From: Sarcocystis neurona
Lineage: Eukaryota > Apicomplexa > Conoidasida > Eucoccidiorida > Sarcocystidae
Assembly: GCA_000727475.1 (NCBI GenBank)
Contig: KL647289.1
Span: 77,633-141,632 of the forward strand
DNA: 64,000 nucleotides
Direction: 5' to 3'
Shown one piece after another: positions 12,229-24,807 of this stretch. The notes beneath the pieces are model-generated. The model did no database searches. It saw only the letters and a list, made by a program, of their open reading frames with translations, and was not told the DNA's origin. Both the position numbers and the translations under genes were made by a program. Every line of letters starts with the position of its first letter. The stretch's first letter is position 1.

Positions 12229-12969
12229 CTCGAGAGAGAGAGAGAGGGAGAGAAAAGAAAAAAAAGTTGCTTGACTCAAAGAACTGCAAACGGCGTGGAG
12301 TCTCTCCGACGTCCTCGTCGCCAAGGAAAGGATCTTTTCTTGCCGAGCGGTACGCACACACGGATACATGAATAGGCGTCAAGAACCTTTATATGTGCGT
12401 ATCTTTTTACAAGTGTTCATGTGCGTACGGGTGAATGCACATTTTTTCGTTGACAGAGAGAGGGAATGTTAAAAATATCAGGGACACACATAGGCATATA
12501 TACATATATATATACATTTACATATATATGTGTACACGTTTAAAAATAAAAGTGTGAATGGGGAAACACTGTAAGATGGAGAGAAAATTTTGGAGAGAGG
12601 AATCAACGTCGCGACTCTTTCAGCAGAGTAGAGGGCCGGAGGAAATGAAGAGGAAAAAAAGTGGTGGACAGAGAGGAAGAAGATGAAAATTTGGCTTTCG
12701 TTCAACGTGAAGAAACTGTGTCTAGTCTCTTTTTTGTGCGCCTTCCATGGACTTTTCCTTCTCCTGCATTTATTAATGTATTGCTCTTACGAAGCTTTCA
12801 GCTCGACTCTCCACTGGCACAGAGAGCAAATCTTGCGCGTTTTTCTGCCGTGCAGATTACAAACGCGTTCGAGGGAGGCTTCTGCCTACTACTCTAAAAA
12901 CGGCCACCAAGCTCAACGTAGGAAAGCACCTTACATTCTGGCACCCACTTTTTCTTAGAATTGTGCTAC

Positions 12970-13375
12970 GAATTCAAATGGTGATGTCACACTTGACAGA
13001 GAAGGATTTTCTAAATATACATCAAGACATGGATGTATGTGTCTCGCACGTATTTACCCGTGGATGCCCATATGAACACAGCGACACTTGTAGATGTTGT
13101 GCTGTGTACGTACGGAAAACGCACTTTGCTTGGGTTTCACAACCGTGCGACTCAGAGAGATGGTACTTTCCATTGCTTGCGTGGACACGACTACTGAGGT
13201 CAGCTTCCAGAGTAGTAGCACATTGAATATCGATTGTATGGAGATCGAGACGATGCATCTGATCGAAAGACTTTTTCACTGCTGCCACGTCGTGAAACGT
13301 TGGACGTGGCAAAGTAATTGCCTCGTAAACCCTGCCGATCTAGTGAGTTTCGTGTGGCGTCCACGCATGAACAAG
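12970..13375 (-). pseudogene. possible decayed Ty3/gypsy-like reverse-transcriptase segment
   Basis: One minus frame contains, in order, an LPRP-like motif, FDQM followed by RLDL, and further on AKCVFRT followed by a short aromatic/His stretch. The order and spacing recall the reverse-transcriptase blocks 'YPLPR...', 'SKLDL...' and 'KTAFRT..G'. The catalytic YxDD box is not visible, and stops and frameshifts interrupt both sides. LTRs, integrase and chromodomain were not found. The similarity is by eye only and could be chance. Confidence 0.25.
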
Positions 13376-16300
13376 GACCAGTTCGTCCATTACGCCTTCT
13401 ACTACTTCGCACTGGCGGAGGTCACTATGTGCAGGGTTTTCCACGCTGAGTTTTCGGGTTGTTTCGCCGGAAAGGATTAGCGGTACATATTTCGAACGTT
13501 TTAGAACAAGGTCGGGTTCCGAAACATTTCTGCGGGCGAGTTAGCGCTGTGCTTAAGTTTATTATTCCGGTGTCGTTGCTAGCGTGTCCGAGCGAGAAGC
13601 GGGCTGCGGTGACAGACACTATGACGGCTCGAGTCGATGAAACGCCCGGCAATCTGGGCGGAAAAAAGGCATCTCCTGGATTTCGAGCAAGTTTCCGGGG
13701 TTCCCTTGAAACATGGAACGACCGGAGGGGTCCTTAAAAGGGGAAAAAAGAGATGTTAAAGGTGAAGCACGGCAGAGAAGAAATGTGACAGGGGGTCACT
13801 CGACGCTGCACGCAACCGTGCTGCAGGGTCGAGTGCCCACCGAATCAACGAAGGTTGCCAAAGACAGTTTCACTCCGTACCTTTGCCGGCACTTTCAAGC
13901 GACCCCCTAAAAGGCTGTTCCAGTTCAGGAGACAAATACTGAATCTAACAGATCACGAAATGATCTAGATTCAGAAAACTGCACACAGACAGTCTGCAAG
14001 GTGACAGTGCAGGAAAATTGCTTGGTGTCGCTCATAGCCAGGGACGGGAACGCCTTCGTTGTTACAACGCAAGACGATTATAAAGAGAGGACCGTGTGCT
14101 TGCATCAAAGTGTGTATTAACACTACTATATTTCGTACGTGTCCACACAGGGAAAGCATGTCGGATCGACTGCAACTGAACTAGCTGTGGCGTTACTCGG
14201 CGGTAAACCACCTCTTCGGCATGAGCAGACGAACGAGAACGTCGCCTCGCATTGTCATTCGTAGGAAAAGTTACGCTAGCAGAGACCTTCCGATTTTGCA
14301 AGTGTAATCCGCCTGAGGATGACAATAAAAGGCCGTTTTCCGCATTCGTGGGTGTCTGCGGTGTGTACGTCGAATGTGTCTTCTAGCTTCTCCGTGCGAG
14401 TCCCGCGAGTTTTGCCCTGGGTAAACACGACCAGAATTCATCTCAACGTGCACAACCGAGAAGCGAAACACCTCTGCGGCTCCGGGAACTTTCAAGTAGG
14501 ATAGCGTGTTTACGGGGAGTCCTAAATGATTAAGAATGAAGCACGCAACCGTACGGTAGTGTTCCGAGTTTGTAGAGTCGACATTCAGGCATGATTCTCG
14601 AAGTGACAGAACGCGCATAGCTTAGTAAATATAGTGCGCGCGTTACACAGGATAGTATAGCATCTTCCCATCTTTTCCAGCGACGGAGCTCTACAAGTGA
14701 AACCAGCGTTTCGTCATTAGCCAAGCAGCATCTGGGAAACAGGATGGCACGTGTTCTTCCTCACGTGTAAACACAGTACCTGGGACGGTTGAGTTCCAAC
14801 TGCAGTTACCAGTGCTGCCGTCACACGTAGACACTGAAGCAAACGTATATGTACGTATATGTTCATCTCTCACGACTCGTATACACGATACAAATGGCCT
14901 CAAGTGCCTGCTTACACGTGTATACGTATTTACGTGTCTACGACGCTAGTAGTACCATAAACAACTCTTGTGTAGAAGGACAACAGAGTAACAGATACCA
15001 TAACTAAATTTTTTATGTTATTTGAACAAAGGTAAAGGCTCCGTTCAAGGCATGTGCAAATAGCTCAGTGAATCTGTAAAGCAGGGAGCTTTGTTTCTGT
15101 GAAGTCCACGAGACGCTGTCGTTAAATTTTTGTCCTCTTCTGCACAGCACAGAACTCTGCAGCTCTTATGCGTAAACGTGCCCACGTAGATGCATTTACG
15201 TGGAAAGGTAGAGGTAGTTTTCCTAGAAGTACAAGGTTCTTCTGTCGAGGTCAGAGCTTGGAAGGGTAGTATAGAGCCTTTTACGGCCGCAGCAAGAGTG
15301 TCAACGAATATTTCACGTCGTGGCCATCTCTTTGTTACCATAGGGAGCCCGGACGAGTAGAAGCTGCCAAACTATCACTCCTCCTCGTACATGCGAATGG
15401 CAGCTGGCAGTTCCGCGGCGGCCTGTTCTTCATAAGAAACCAGGAGGAGTCGACAGGGAAATCGGTAGCTCTCGACAAATAATTTTTTCTCACACACAGC
15501 AGCGACTCTCCAGGACTTTCTTGTACAGTGCAGACTGCATACCAACCCCGTCTCTACGGCCATTTCCGAGCTCCCACGCCTACATCGAAGTCAAGTCCAT
15601 TAAGAAACACGGTCCCACTTTATCACGGTTGCAGTATTTGTATATGGAATGACGACAAAATCAAAGGAAGAGTGCCGCTTGTACAGGATTGGAGGACTCC
15701 GACGCAGCTCCGGGTCATCGTGAGTTGTCCCGTTCACACTTCACCAAAACGTCCGCCTTTTGTTCCAGGGTTTTTTTGCGAGCAACTGCTTTGCTTGTTT
15801 TCTGCATTCTAACGGACGTGTCGCACGGAGACTCACGAAGAGGTGTTTACAAACAAGTTTTAAAGACTGACGAGGAGGCACAAGATAGGTGGCAGCACCG
15901 AAGTGGCACACGGAACCGCAGCAGCACAACCAGCATACAAGCAGTGTTGCCAAAGGCACGCGGAACATTCGCAGGAATGTGCCAACATCTGTGGTAAGAA
16001 AACACGTGTGCGTGCATAAATATAAGGAGTGTATCATTTTCCCCGTCTTCTTCCGAAGCTTCTCATTTGCATTCGAGAATAGACCTACAAACACGCGCGC
16101 GTGTAATAATACGTAAGCAGGTGCGTAGATGGACAGATACAAAGGTGGACACGTAGGCGTATATGTATATATATATATATATATGCGCATACGCGTATAC
16201 GTATACATATTTACAAGCGTGTGCGCAGTAGAGTGCACTCTCTGGCTACATTGCAGAGAGCTCCGTATTTCCATGCGCTTCGTCGAACAGACGAGGGCGG

Positions 16301-19121
16301 GCCGTTCCATCGGTATTCCACAAGATTTTGTACGTCAATGTAACCGTGCGTAAGAGAAGAAAGGAGACAAGGAAAGTAATGATGTGCTCTATTCGTCTAT
16401 AGGTAGAGAAATTCAAATGTACGTGTCCCCAGCATATTAATATCAGACCCTGCTTTAGCATGCTAAAACAAGAGAGAGATGCAGCCGCAACTTCACCATT
16501 CGCTGTCGAGCTCCTACTGATAATAATTTTATCTGCGCAGTGTAAAACAGGAAATATGCTGTGTCAGTTTTGACGTGCTTGACTGAAGTACATGAAATAG
16601 AGGTTGTTTTTATACGCCGGTTAGATACACGCGCCGTATTTGAGTGGGGCTTCCAATAGCGTAGCCCTCCTGGTGCAGTCTTTTAATCCGCGAAAAGATA
16701 GGACATACGGAATACGGATCATGCAGAGAAAGGAACAAATGAGGCGAGCAGTGCTTATGCGCGTCCTCACGTGAAGAAATACACTATTTTTCCTGCTCAA
16801 CTTCTCCAGAAGAAACGATGTTGTGTGCGAATGAACGAAACCGGTTTCTAGACATATAAATACACTTAAAAGCTAGTTCTGAATTAAGCACATGTCACAA
16901 CGCGAAGCAGATGTGAAGATGAATATGGCAGCTTCGACTTCGCGGAGAAAGGGAAACTGAACAAAAGCTACGTCTTCATCCTCAGAGTTTTCTGGCCGCA
17001 GACCACTCTATCAACACAAACTGTGTAGGCCCTGGTCTGGCTGAAGTTTTGCAGAACCCTACTGATCCATCTCAAGACAAGTTCTAACACCTGTCTAATG
17101 TATGAAAGACAGTACAACATAAATATGTAGCAGTTCTGCAACACTTCTCTGTGGCAACTGCGTGGGCAGGCTGAGGTAGGCCAGTGTGTCTTTTTTCCGA
17201 TAAAGACAAGTACACGTAACAGTGGATGGATGTGAATAACTTTTCTAAAAAGAGACAGAACTCGAGATGGGTGAAATTCTCCCAGGAGTTATACGCATAC
17301 GATGTGTTTATGTCTCTAAGCCTTCGTGACTTTGCACACCTATGTTATTTTACACCACTAGTGCTTGCATTGACGACATACATGGCACAAATACCGCTGA
17401 AGCGTTCCTCTCCCTTTTCCTGCATTAGGACAGATACGATTGCTGTGTACAACAGAGTGATCATGCGAACACGCTCACTTTGTATTTTGTGGAACATAAG
17501 AATTTCATTCTGCTGTAGAGGCCCGCGATAACCCTCAAACACTATAATTATTGGCTGCGTGTATTTTCGATGGTTTGAAAACTTTGACGTATGACGCTAA
17601 GCGCGAAGAGAGACCGAAGAAATTTTCTCTCCATAATACCGCATAAGAAAACTTGCGAAAAACAGCGTCCTCTCCGCATACGGCCATCTCTTGTAGGCGT
17701 GCCAGAATTCCTTCTCAGACGTCTAACTGAGCAAGTGTGTGTCAGCGACCACTTGTGAAGTACACCTGGCATTCTTCCCCATCAGTACTTACATGCGTGT
17801 GTACAAACATGGTTGAACAACCACACGTGTTGTAGAATTAGCATCTTTGCATAACGGCACATAGGCGTGTATCCTGTGCTCCTTCTTCCAAGCAAGTACA
17901 CTCGTATTTGTCACATCCTCTCTTCACGTAATGCACCGACATAAAAACGTGTGTAGGTCGACTCACTCCGACGGCGTACAAACGCAGGTATATGCACAGT
18001 TCTTCCTGTTTTGAAATGAGGCGTAAACCTACATTTCTCCACTTCGTCTCCGAGGAGTATGTCCACGCACGTGGATCGGTCTCCTGTATCAGCGTACGCT
18101 CTACCTGCAGTTATTCCGCTACAAATTGACGCTTCGCTGGGCTGCAAAGGTGCCAGCCACCCTTTTTACTGAGTCAACTGGGTCCGCACGTAACTGCTGT
18201 CGGATCTAGACTGGGGGGTTAAAAAAGTTTATCCAGAAGCGTAACGCTTCCGCTCTGGACCCATGCGTTAGTCGTTATCCCACGTTAACAAACACATTGT
18301 TTACTTTTCTGTCTACGTAGATTTGTACACTTGTATGCGTAGTTAATTTGCAGAGTGTGTACAAGTACAGATATGTGGGCATATGTATGAAACCACCCGG
18401 GAATCGATAATGAGGCATACGTGGACGGTATCACGTCTGCGAAAAGAATAAAATGCGTGGGAGCGGTGTTCCCACTGTTCCAACATCCACACTCTGTACC
18501 CGCTTTTGCGGTCTATTTATAAAGGTCTTGTCTGTTCCGGAGTAGCATGTGTACATTCATATAGCAACACATACGTACATATATGGAAAGACATACATCG
18601 AAAATACTAGACATCGCGTACTACGGGAGGAGCCTGCATCTAACTGACCACGTGAAAGAAGACCGTAATAAGTTATACACCTAAAAAAGTTTATATAGTT
18701 GTATGTGTGTATGATGGGCAGAGGTTCGGGAGCGCACAGGCGGGAGAACATTCAAAGCCAAGGATGGCAAAAGCAGGCATCATTCAATACCGTCTTGGAT
18801 TTTACGGAGAAATTTGTTCCCGTACTAAATTAGTTTTGCTACTTCAACACTTCACATATCCGCGGCAATTCTTTTTTTATCCTTGTGTAAAAGTACACAA
18901 GCAAGACCACTTTGTGCGCGCATTAATATACATATATACATATGTATGCAGGCACATACATACGGTATATATCACTACACAAAGCATATATCAATAACCG
19001 TATAAATAGTACCTTGCAGAAATCACATACGTGTACATACATATACTATGGATATTCCGATGTGCATACATATATATATATATATATGTAGTGTGTGTGT
19101 ATCTCTTTCTGTCCCTTTCTT

Positions 19122-19159
19122 CCTTCCTTTTTGGCTTTTCCCTTCCTTTTTGGCTTTTC
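19122..19159. repeat. 19-bp perfect tandem duplication
   Basis: Two adjacent copies of CCTTCCTTTTTGGCTTTTC lie inside a pyrimidine-rich stretch of the desert. No coding context. Confidence 0.8.
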
Positions 19160-20562
19160 ACTTTTGTTCTTTTTGCTCTCTTTCCTTCTCTCTCTGTCTC
19201 TCCCTCTCTATATGTACCCATACGTGTACACATATATATACACGCACACATACGCTGATCGCACTTGTACGTGCAGATCCGTGTGGTGCCATGCGAAACC
19301 TGTTTCATCTTCTATGTGGTGTTAATAATATGTGTGCACGTATACAATTCACTACATATATATATATATATATGCATGTATATGCATGTATGTATATCTT
19401 CGCGTGCAGGGATCGCCCTTGTCTCTTCGAGCACGTCGGCAAGGTTACACACGTATGCAACGCACGAGAGTAAGTGTTGAACATTTTATGTCTCGTTGTT
19501 GATTCCTGCTTGCCCTTCTACATCTTCACTCGCAAACTGAATGGCCCACCTGTCTACCGACAACTTTTCTGAGACACGGATGAGGTGTTGTCGCTGAGGT
19601 GATGGTGACACATTGTTTTTTCCCCAACGGACAAACATACCTATCCATACATATATACATATATGAATGTATATATATATATATAAATGTATACAGTCTG
19701 TACGTATGTACATGTTGTGGGCCTCAGTGAATGGACAGCATATATACCTGTATACCATATGGTTTGCAGCGTAGGTGCAAAGCATGTAGACGAGTTTGTG
19801 AACATACTCTGGATGCGTGTATATCTGTATACATATATATATATATGTACAAGAATACGTGTTTTCAGAGACACCTAGGAAGATCCGTAGCTCCAGGAAA
19901 TAACTGCAGCAGCGCGCGCTACAGACAGTGAATATAATTGCAAGGTAGAGGCACACAGGTGGAAGTAGTACATGCTTCACGTACGACGGGTATTACAAGT
20001 GCATATTTACAAGTGGAAGTACGGTGCGTTGCCGCCTGTGAGCGCTGGAGACGCGAGTATGTGCGTGGGCCGGCGACAGGCAGACACTCTTCTGAGTAAA
20101 GAGGAGACAAAATATCAAATTTCCAATTTTTCTGTGCGCGAAGACGGCACAGAGGTGATATTCAGTACAACGGCAGGAGAGCGCGAACACTGTAAGTGAG
20201 TAGAAGTTTGACCTCCTACGTGCAAAACACCAAGACGGACTTCTTCTGCAGGGAGTAGTTGTCAAAAAAATCGGAAAAAAAAGCCTCCTTTCCACGACTG
20301 CCACAGTGCCGGGTAGATTCTCTTCACGCTGCATTTATTACCACGCGTGCGTACGTGTCAATATTCCGACATTTGTGCATACAGACAGACACACCCACAC
20401 ATGTGAACGTCTATGCATACACGTAATGTGTGCCTCCTCTCGTAAAACCCATGTATATATATTTATTCTCACGTTCAGCTGAAGTTATATACGAAGGTGT
20501 CTATGTGGACGTGAGGCCATCTCATGGTATCATCCAGACATGTGCATATATATGTAAGCATG

Positions 20563-20760
20563 GCTGTGTGCGTATATACAAGCGCGTATATTCGTGGGAT
20601 CTTGTACATACAGGTAAACATATATATATATATATATCTCCGTGTGGCCGTGTGTATGTATACAAAGGCGTTTATTCATGGGGACTTATGTATAGATGTA
20701 GCTATACATATATATATATATCTATGTGGCTGTATTTGTATACACAAGTGTTCGTACTCT
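20563..20760. repeat. 83-bp tandem repeat, about 2.4 copies
   Basis: Units begin at the GGC(T/C)G words at 20,563, 20,646 and 20,728, a spacing of 83 and 82 bp. Each has a GTATACAA-like word, a CGT...TTATTC/TATTCGTGG segment and a TATATA tract. The copies have diverged and the third is partial. The period is not a multiple of three, and the translation across it is repetitive, so it is non-coding. Confidence 0.7.
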
Positions 20761-21738
20761 AAGGACAGAATATTCCTACTTTACGCACCTCGTGGAAGAC
20801 TGTACTGCCTCCCGCGTTACAGTTCTGCAGGCATTCTCCCTCAGAAGCGTCCAGAAGTCGAAGGGTCTTCGTACTTGTTTTTAGAGTACTTTCTTTCCAG
20901 AAATTAAAAGTGTGTTGCTTCGTATCGTGAAAAGAACGTTTCGCAGAGGGTGTCACTCATGGACACGTTTCGACCCTGTTTCGGTCTCACTATCAGGGAC
21001 GTGTCACCTACTTCGTCCAGTGCACACGAAGAGCCGCTGAACACGTCGGAAAAAAATCTTACATACACACACATAGACTCACATCAAAGACGTATATATT
21101 CACAAATATACATTATATTTGCACATTCGTATCCTCTGAGGTAGAGCAATGCAAACAGCGACCGTTTGTGCCTGCTTCTCGCACTCAGACCCTTCGTTTG
21201 CTGCTCTCCCCGAGTAAGAAACACCCACGCAGATGCAATTACGATTCCAACGACGCTTGCCACTTTCAACACGGGTAGGTAGGAACACTACAGCAAAAAG
21301 CTTCTCTCAGATAGTTCACACTGAACCTTCAATACCAAAACACAGATGCAAGAGATACATGCCTCGCTACCATTGCAGCAGAGAAACTCGCCGTCGCCGG
21401 CACACGTGTGCGTGTACACCCGAATGTTGCACGTTTATAGATAGACTTATGCAGACACGCATGTTGTCGCTTTCACTGCTGCCGACATAACGATGATTTG
21501 TCATGCGGGTACTACCCACGCGTGAGCCCCGTTCCCCTGCTGTTGTTGGTCGTCGGTGGACCTGTGGCTACACAAGTCGCAGGATGGAGCGACAGATCCG
21601 GCACAACAAATAATGGGAGCTGCTGCCGCAGCAGCAGTCCGAGTGGTGTCTCTCGTCTGGTGGGGTTACACTATCAGGGAAGCAGTGCTGCAGTTCTCGA
21701 GGTGCAACGCCACACCCACTACCCTTTCAACCTTGAAA

Positions 21739-21837
21739 AAAAGTAGTCCTCAACTTGCCTACGTTGCAGTTCTCATTTACACCCCCACACATTCCCTGAA
21801 GCCCTGAAAAGAAGCAGTTCCTCAACTTGCCTCTACG
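21739..21837. repeat. short direct repeat CCTCAACTTGCCT
   Basis: A GAAAA-AAG-AGT-CCTCAACTTGCCT block occurs at about 21,739-21,762 and again at 21,806-21,835. It could be an insertion-site duplication or the edges of a decayed element. No element between them was recognised. Confidence 0.4.
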
Positions 21838-23452
21838 CGGGAATGTTGAGGCACACTGCTTGTTCGAACACGGCGGAACTCGACGATAGAGACGGGTCAC
21901 AGCCTAGTACCGCAGAAACGACTGCCGCAGTCTCCCGGTTTATCCACGAGAGCAAGATTCCACGGTTCGCTCACCTCCAAGAAGACAAACGTGTCTATGT
22001 TCAGATAATTCATCTTTATAAACACGCGCCTTTACACGTGTATTCCGATATGAATAACTGTTGCGCCCATCCACACCACCTTCGCTCTGCGGAGGGGCTC
22101 GCGAAGCGTGCTGAGCAAAAGAGTGGAACTTTCCTCTGCATATGAAAATCAACAAGGTCTTCACCTTGAACGACTAACCCTGTGAGTCTCTCCGTTTACT
22201 CGCGTAAACAAATATTCGTTTTTTACTTCCACACACATACACACACCACAAAGCAAGTGCGGGTCACTTGCTTTGTGCGTGTACGTCCCTTAATGTGACA
22301 AGGAGACGTGGCAGGAGCACCAGAAGATAACAATGTCTTCCCCCCACGGTATAACGCAGCACTCCAACAAGTCGTGTTGCTGTTTCGTAGTAGGTGACTG
22401 CGTAATGGGTAACAGACCGTCTGACGTGCTGCAAGTGACCACAGTGACCCGCAGCGCGACAGCGGAACTGCTGTCACGTGTGACGGCTGAACGAAATGGA
22501 AATGCCGGGAAAAGCAGTTTGCTGGAATGTGTGCTATACTTGCACCGGTGGGGGAAAACAAAGCGCAAACGGATTACTGGAGAAAAGAAGACACGCGCAA
22601 ACGAAATTTCCCTGCGGCGCGCGCAAGTTCCCCCCCCCCTCGTTTCACGGTTGCAACGGCAGCAGAAAAGAAATGCGGAGACCGGGTAATCACCTTCTTT
22701 ATCCCTTGCTGTCAGAACTCGCTCGCGCCGTCGTTTCCTCAATACAAACCGACGAAAGATACTTCCTCACGTGACCAGAATGAACTGCTGCTCAAAAGGT
22801 GTGTGCGGCGCTGCTTCGGCTTCATATACTCAACTGCTGCTATCGCTTTCAACCGACACACTTGGAAGCTCGAATATCGCTGCTTGTCGAAAAAATGTGT
22901 AACCGAGCATACAGACGATGACGCTGCATGCGCGAAAAGTGCGCGGCAGTAACGTCTCTGCTCCACCGAAGAATGTGGTAGTAGTGACAATGTGCCGCCT
23001 GATTCAAAAGAAAAAATGGCGAGAGTAAGACACGAGTGAGGAAAAACGCCACGGGCAAATGGCTGTTCCCCACTTTTCCTTTCCGCCCCCTCTCTCTCTC
23101 TCTCGCTGAGGAAGACGCCTTCAGAAATACTCTACGCACACATACACACACACACGTGTGTATACCGCTTCCGCCTGTACGTACACCGGAAAATTGCGCA
23201 ACTCACACACGTATACACACACACACACACACAGAGGAAGCGATCTGCAGTGCGCCGGAACCTCAAAGGATTTCATACACCTAGAATGACGAGTGCATCC
23301 TCGACTCCCGAAATTTTCTTGCAGCAGGTGAGAACCTTGGTGGAATGCATGCAGAGAAGAGCCTTCCCCCACACACCGCGTCCCTGCGGTCACCTTCTCC
23401 ACTCTGCATGCAGCCACCACCCTCGTTGCAACTAATGCAGTGACTTCCCTCA

Positions 23453-24147
23453 CAGGTCATGCACCCAATTTGGGCGGAAAAAGGAGATACGCGTTCCGCT
23501 GGACGTACACCCCAATTGATAATTTTCCCTGCAGGTCATGCAGTGCCTTTTCCCTGCAGGTCACGCAGCCAGTTTTGTCGGTAAAAGGAGATTCGCATTC
23601 CGTTGTACACACACTCCAATTGACGGTTGCTCCCGCAGGTTAGGCACCCAATTTTGACGGTAAAAGATGGTTCGCATTCTCACGTACATACACCCCACCT
23701 GGCGGTTTCTTCCGCAGGTTATGTACGCAGTTTCGCCGGTAAAAGGAGGTTCGCCTTCCGGTGTACGTACACCCTAAATGACGGTTTGCCCTGCAGGCCA
23801 TGCAGTCCCTTTTGCCTGCAGGTCACGCACCCATTTTTGCCGGTGAAAAAAGGTTCGCGTTCCGTTGTACGTACAGCCCAGTTGACGGTTTCTTCCGCAG
23901 GTTATCTACCCCCCATTTTTGCCGGTAAAAGGAGGTTCGCGTTCCGGTCTACGTACACCCCAGTTGACGGTTTCTCCCGCAGGTTATGCACTTCGATTTG
24001 CCGGTAAAAAAGGGTTCCCCAGTTGACGGTTTCCCCTGCAGGTCATGCAGTCCCTTCCCCTCCAGGTCACGTGCACAGTTTTGCTGGTGAAGAGAGGCTC
24101 GCGTTCCGGTGTACGTACATCCCAATTGAGGGTTTCCCCTGCAGAAT
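23453..24147. repeat. tandem array of a 79-bp unit with an optional 25-bp insert (8 copies)
   Basis: Copies begin with CAGGT(T/C)A at 23,453, 23,557, 23,636, 23,715, 23,819, 23,898, 23,980 and 24,063. Spacings are 104, 79, 79, 104, 79, 82 and 83. The 104-bp spacings equal 79 plus an inserted block of about 25 bp (CAGGTCATGCAGTCCCTTTT-like). Each unit has a (G/C)CCGGTAAAAGGAGGTTCG-like core, a palindromic GTGTACGTACAC centre and an AATTGACGGTTT tail. The seventh unit has lost the palindrome block. The period does not keep frame, so the open frame across 23,627-24,007 is fortuitous. Confidence 0.9.
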
Positions 24148-24807
24148 ATGTTGTCTTTTTACCCTGCATGTCATGCAGCGCTTCTCTTGGAGGCGCCACC
24201 CTTTGCAGCGTCAAGCGTTTTCTTGATGAAACACAACATCAACTTTGTGTGCCTGCGCAGCAGCTTGTGTCCCCCTGTCCCCCCCCCCGTCTAAGCGGCG
24301 GTGTCAGCAATAATGTCGCTCAATCGCGCGGCGCGTGTGCCGCTGCCGTATGTCACGGGGCATACCAAGAAATGTGTCTGAGCAGCTTTCTGCGTCTGCA
24401 GTCGCGCATGCAGCATGTGAGTAAAATAGGCACTCCATGACACATCTCGAAAACGTACGCAGTCGCGCGTCACAGACGCACGCAGCAGCGACCCTCTGAG
24501 AAATTGTGAAATCTGTGTGTTGCACACGAGACAGCGCCCCCCGGCTGTTCCTGCTGCTCTCTCACACACAGAAGAAAAAAGCTCGTCAAAAAAGTGTATC
24601 TTCCCTGCTGCTGCTGCTGCTGCAGTACTTCCTCACGCCGACACCCAACACGCACGGCCCAGCCCACGAATGAACGCAGCAGCACTCTGCCCTTTGCAGC
24701 AATAGCATCCTGCGCCTCCTCCTTAGCTCGGTAAATCTGTCCCGCATCTGTCCGCTATCTACAGCAGCAATGCGCAACAGCAATCCTTCAGCTTCTTCTT
24801 TTGTTGT
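24148..24807. other. 3' flank of the orphan gene, nothing assigned
   Basis: About 660 bp with one short CTG run (24,607-24,625) and a C10 run near 24,281. No exon, poly(A) signal or RNA gene can be assigned with confidence. Confidence 0.4.

Larger units (their letters stand above)
12383..23440. other. gene desert, CAG-poor, no convincing gene
   Basis: The base composition is unlike the gene blocks: GC is lower, CAG runs are nearly absent, and stops are frequent in all frames. Long stretches (16.4-18.6 kb, for example) show nothing I can interpret. TATA/CATA microsatellites occur at about 16.16-16.21, 18.93-19.09 and 19.63-19.85 kb. Short frames such as 12,661-12,897 (+) and 22,333-22,689 (+, after AACAATG) look slightly protein-like but have no recognisable domain or splice context. 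The DNA resembles decayed mobile elements. Confidence 0.5.

Noticed and set aside
22333..22689. 118-residue plus frame starting AACAATGTC
   Set aside because: The start context is good, but there is no domain, no neighbouring exon and the flanks are non-coding. It was left in the desert note.
23627..24007. 126-residue plus-strand frame with repeated peptide words
   Set aside because: It crosses the 79-bp array, whose period is not a multiple of three, so the open frame is accidental.
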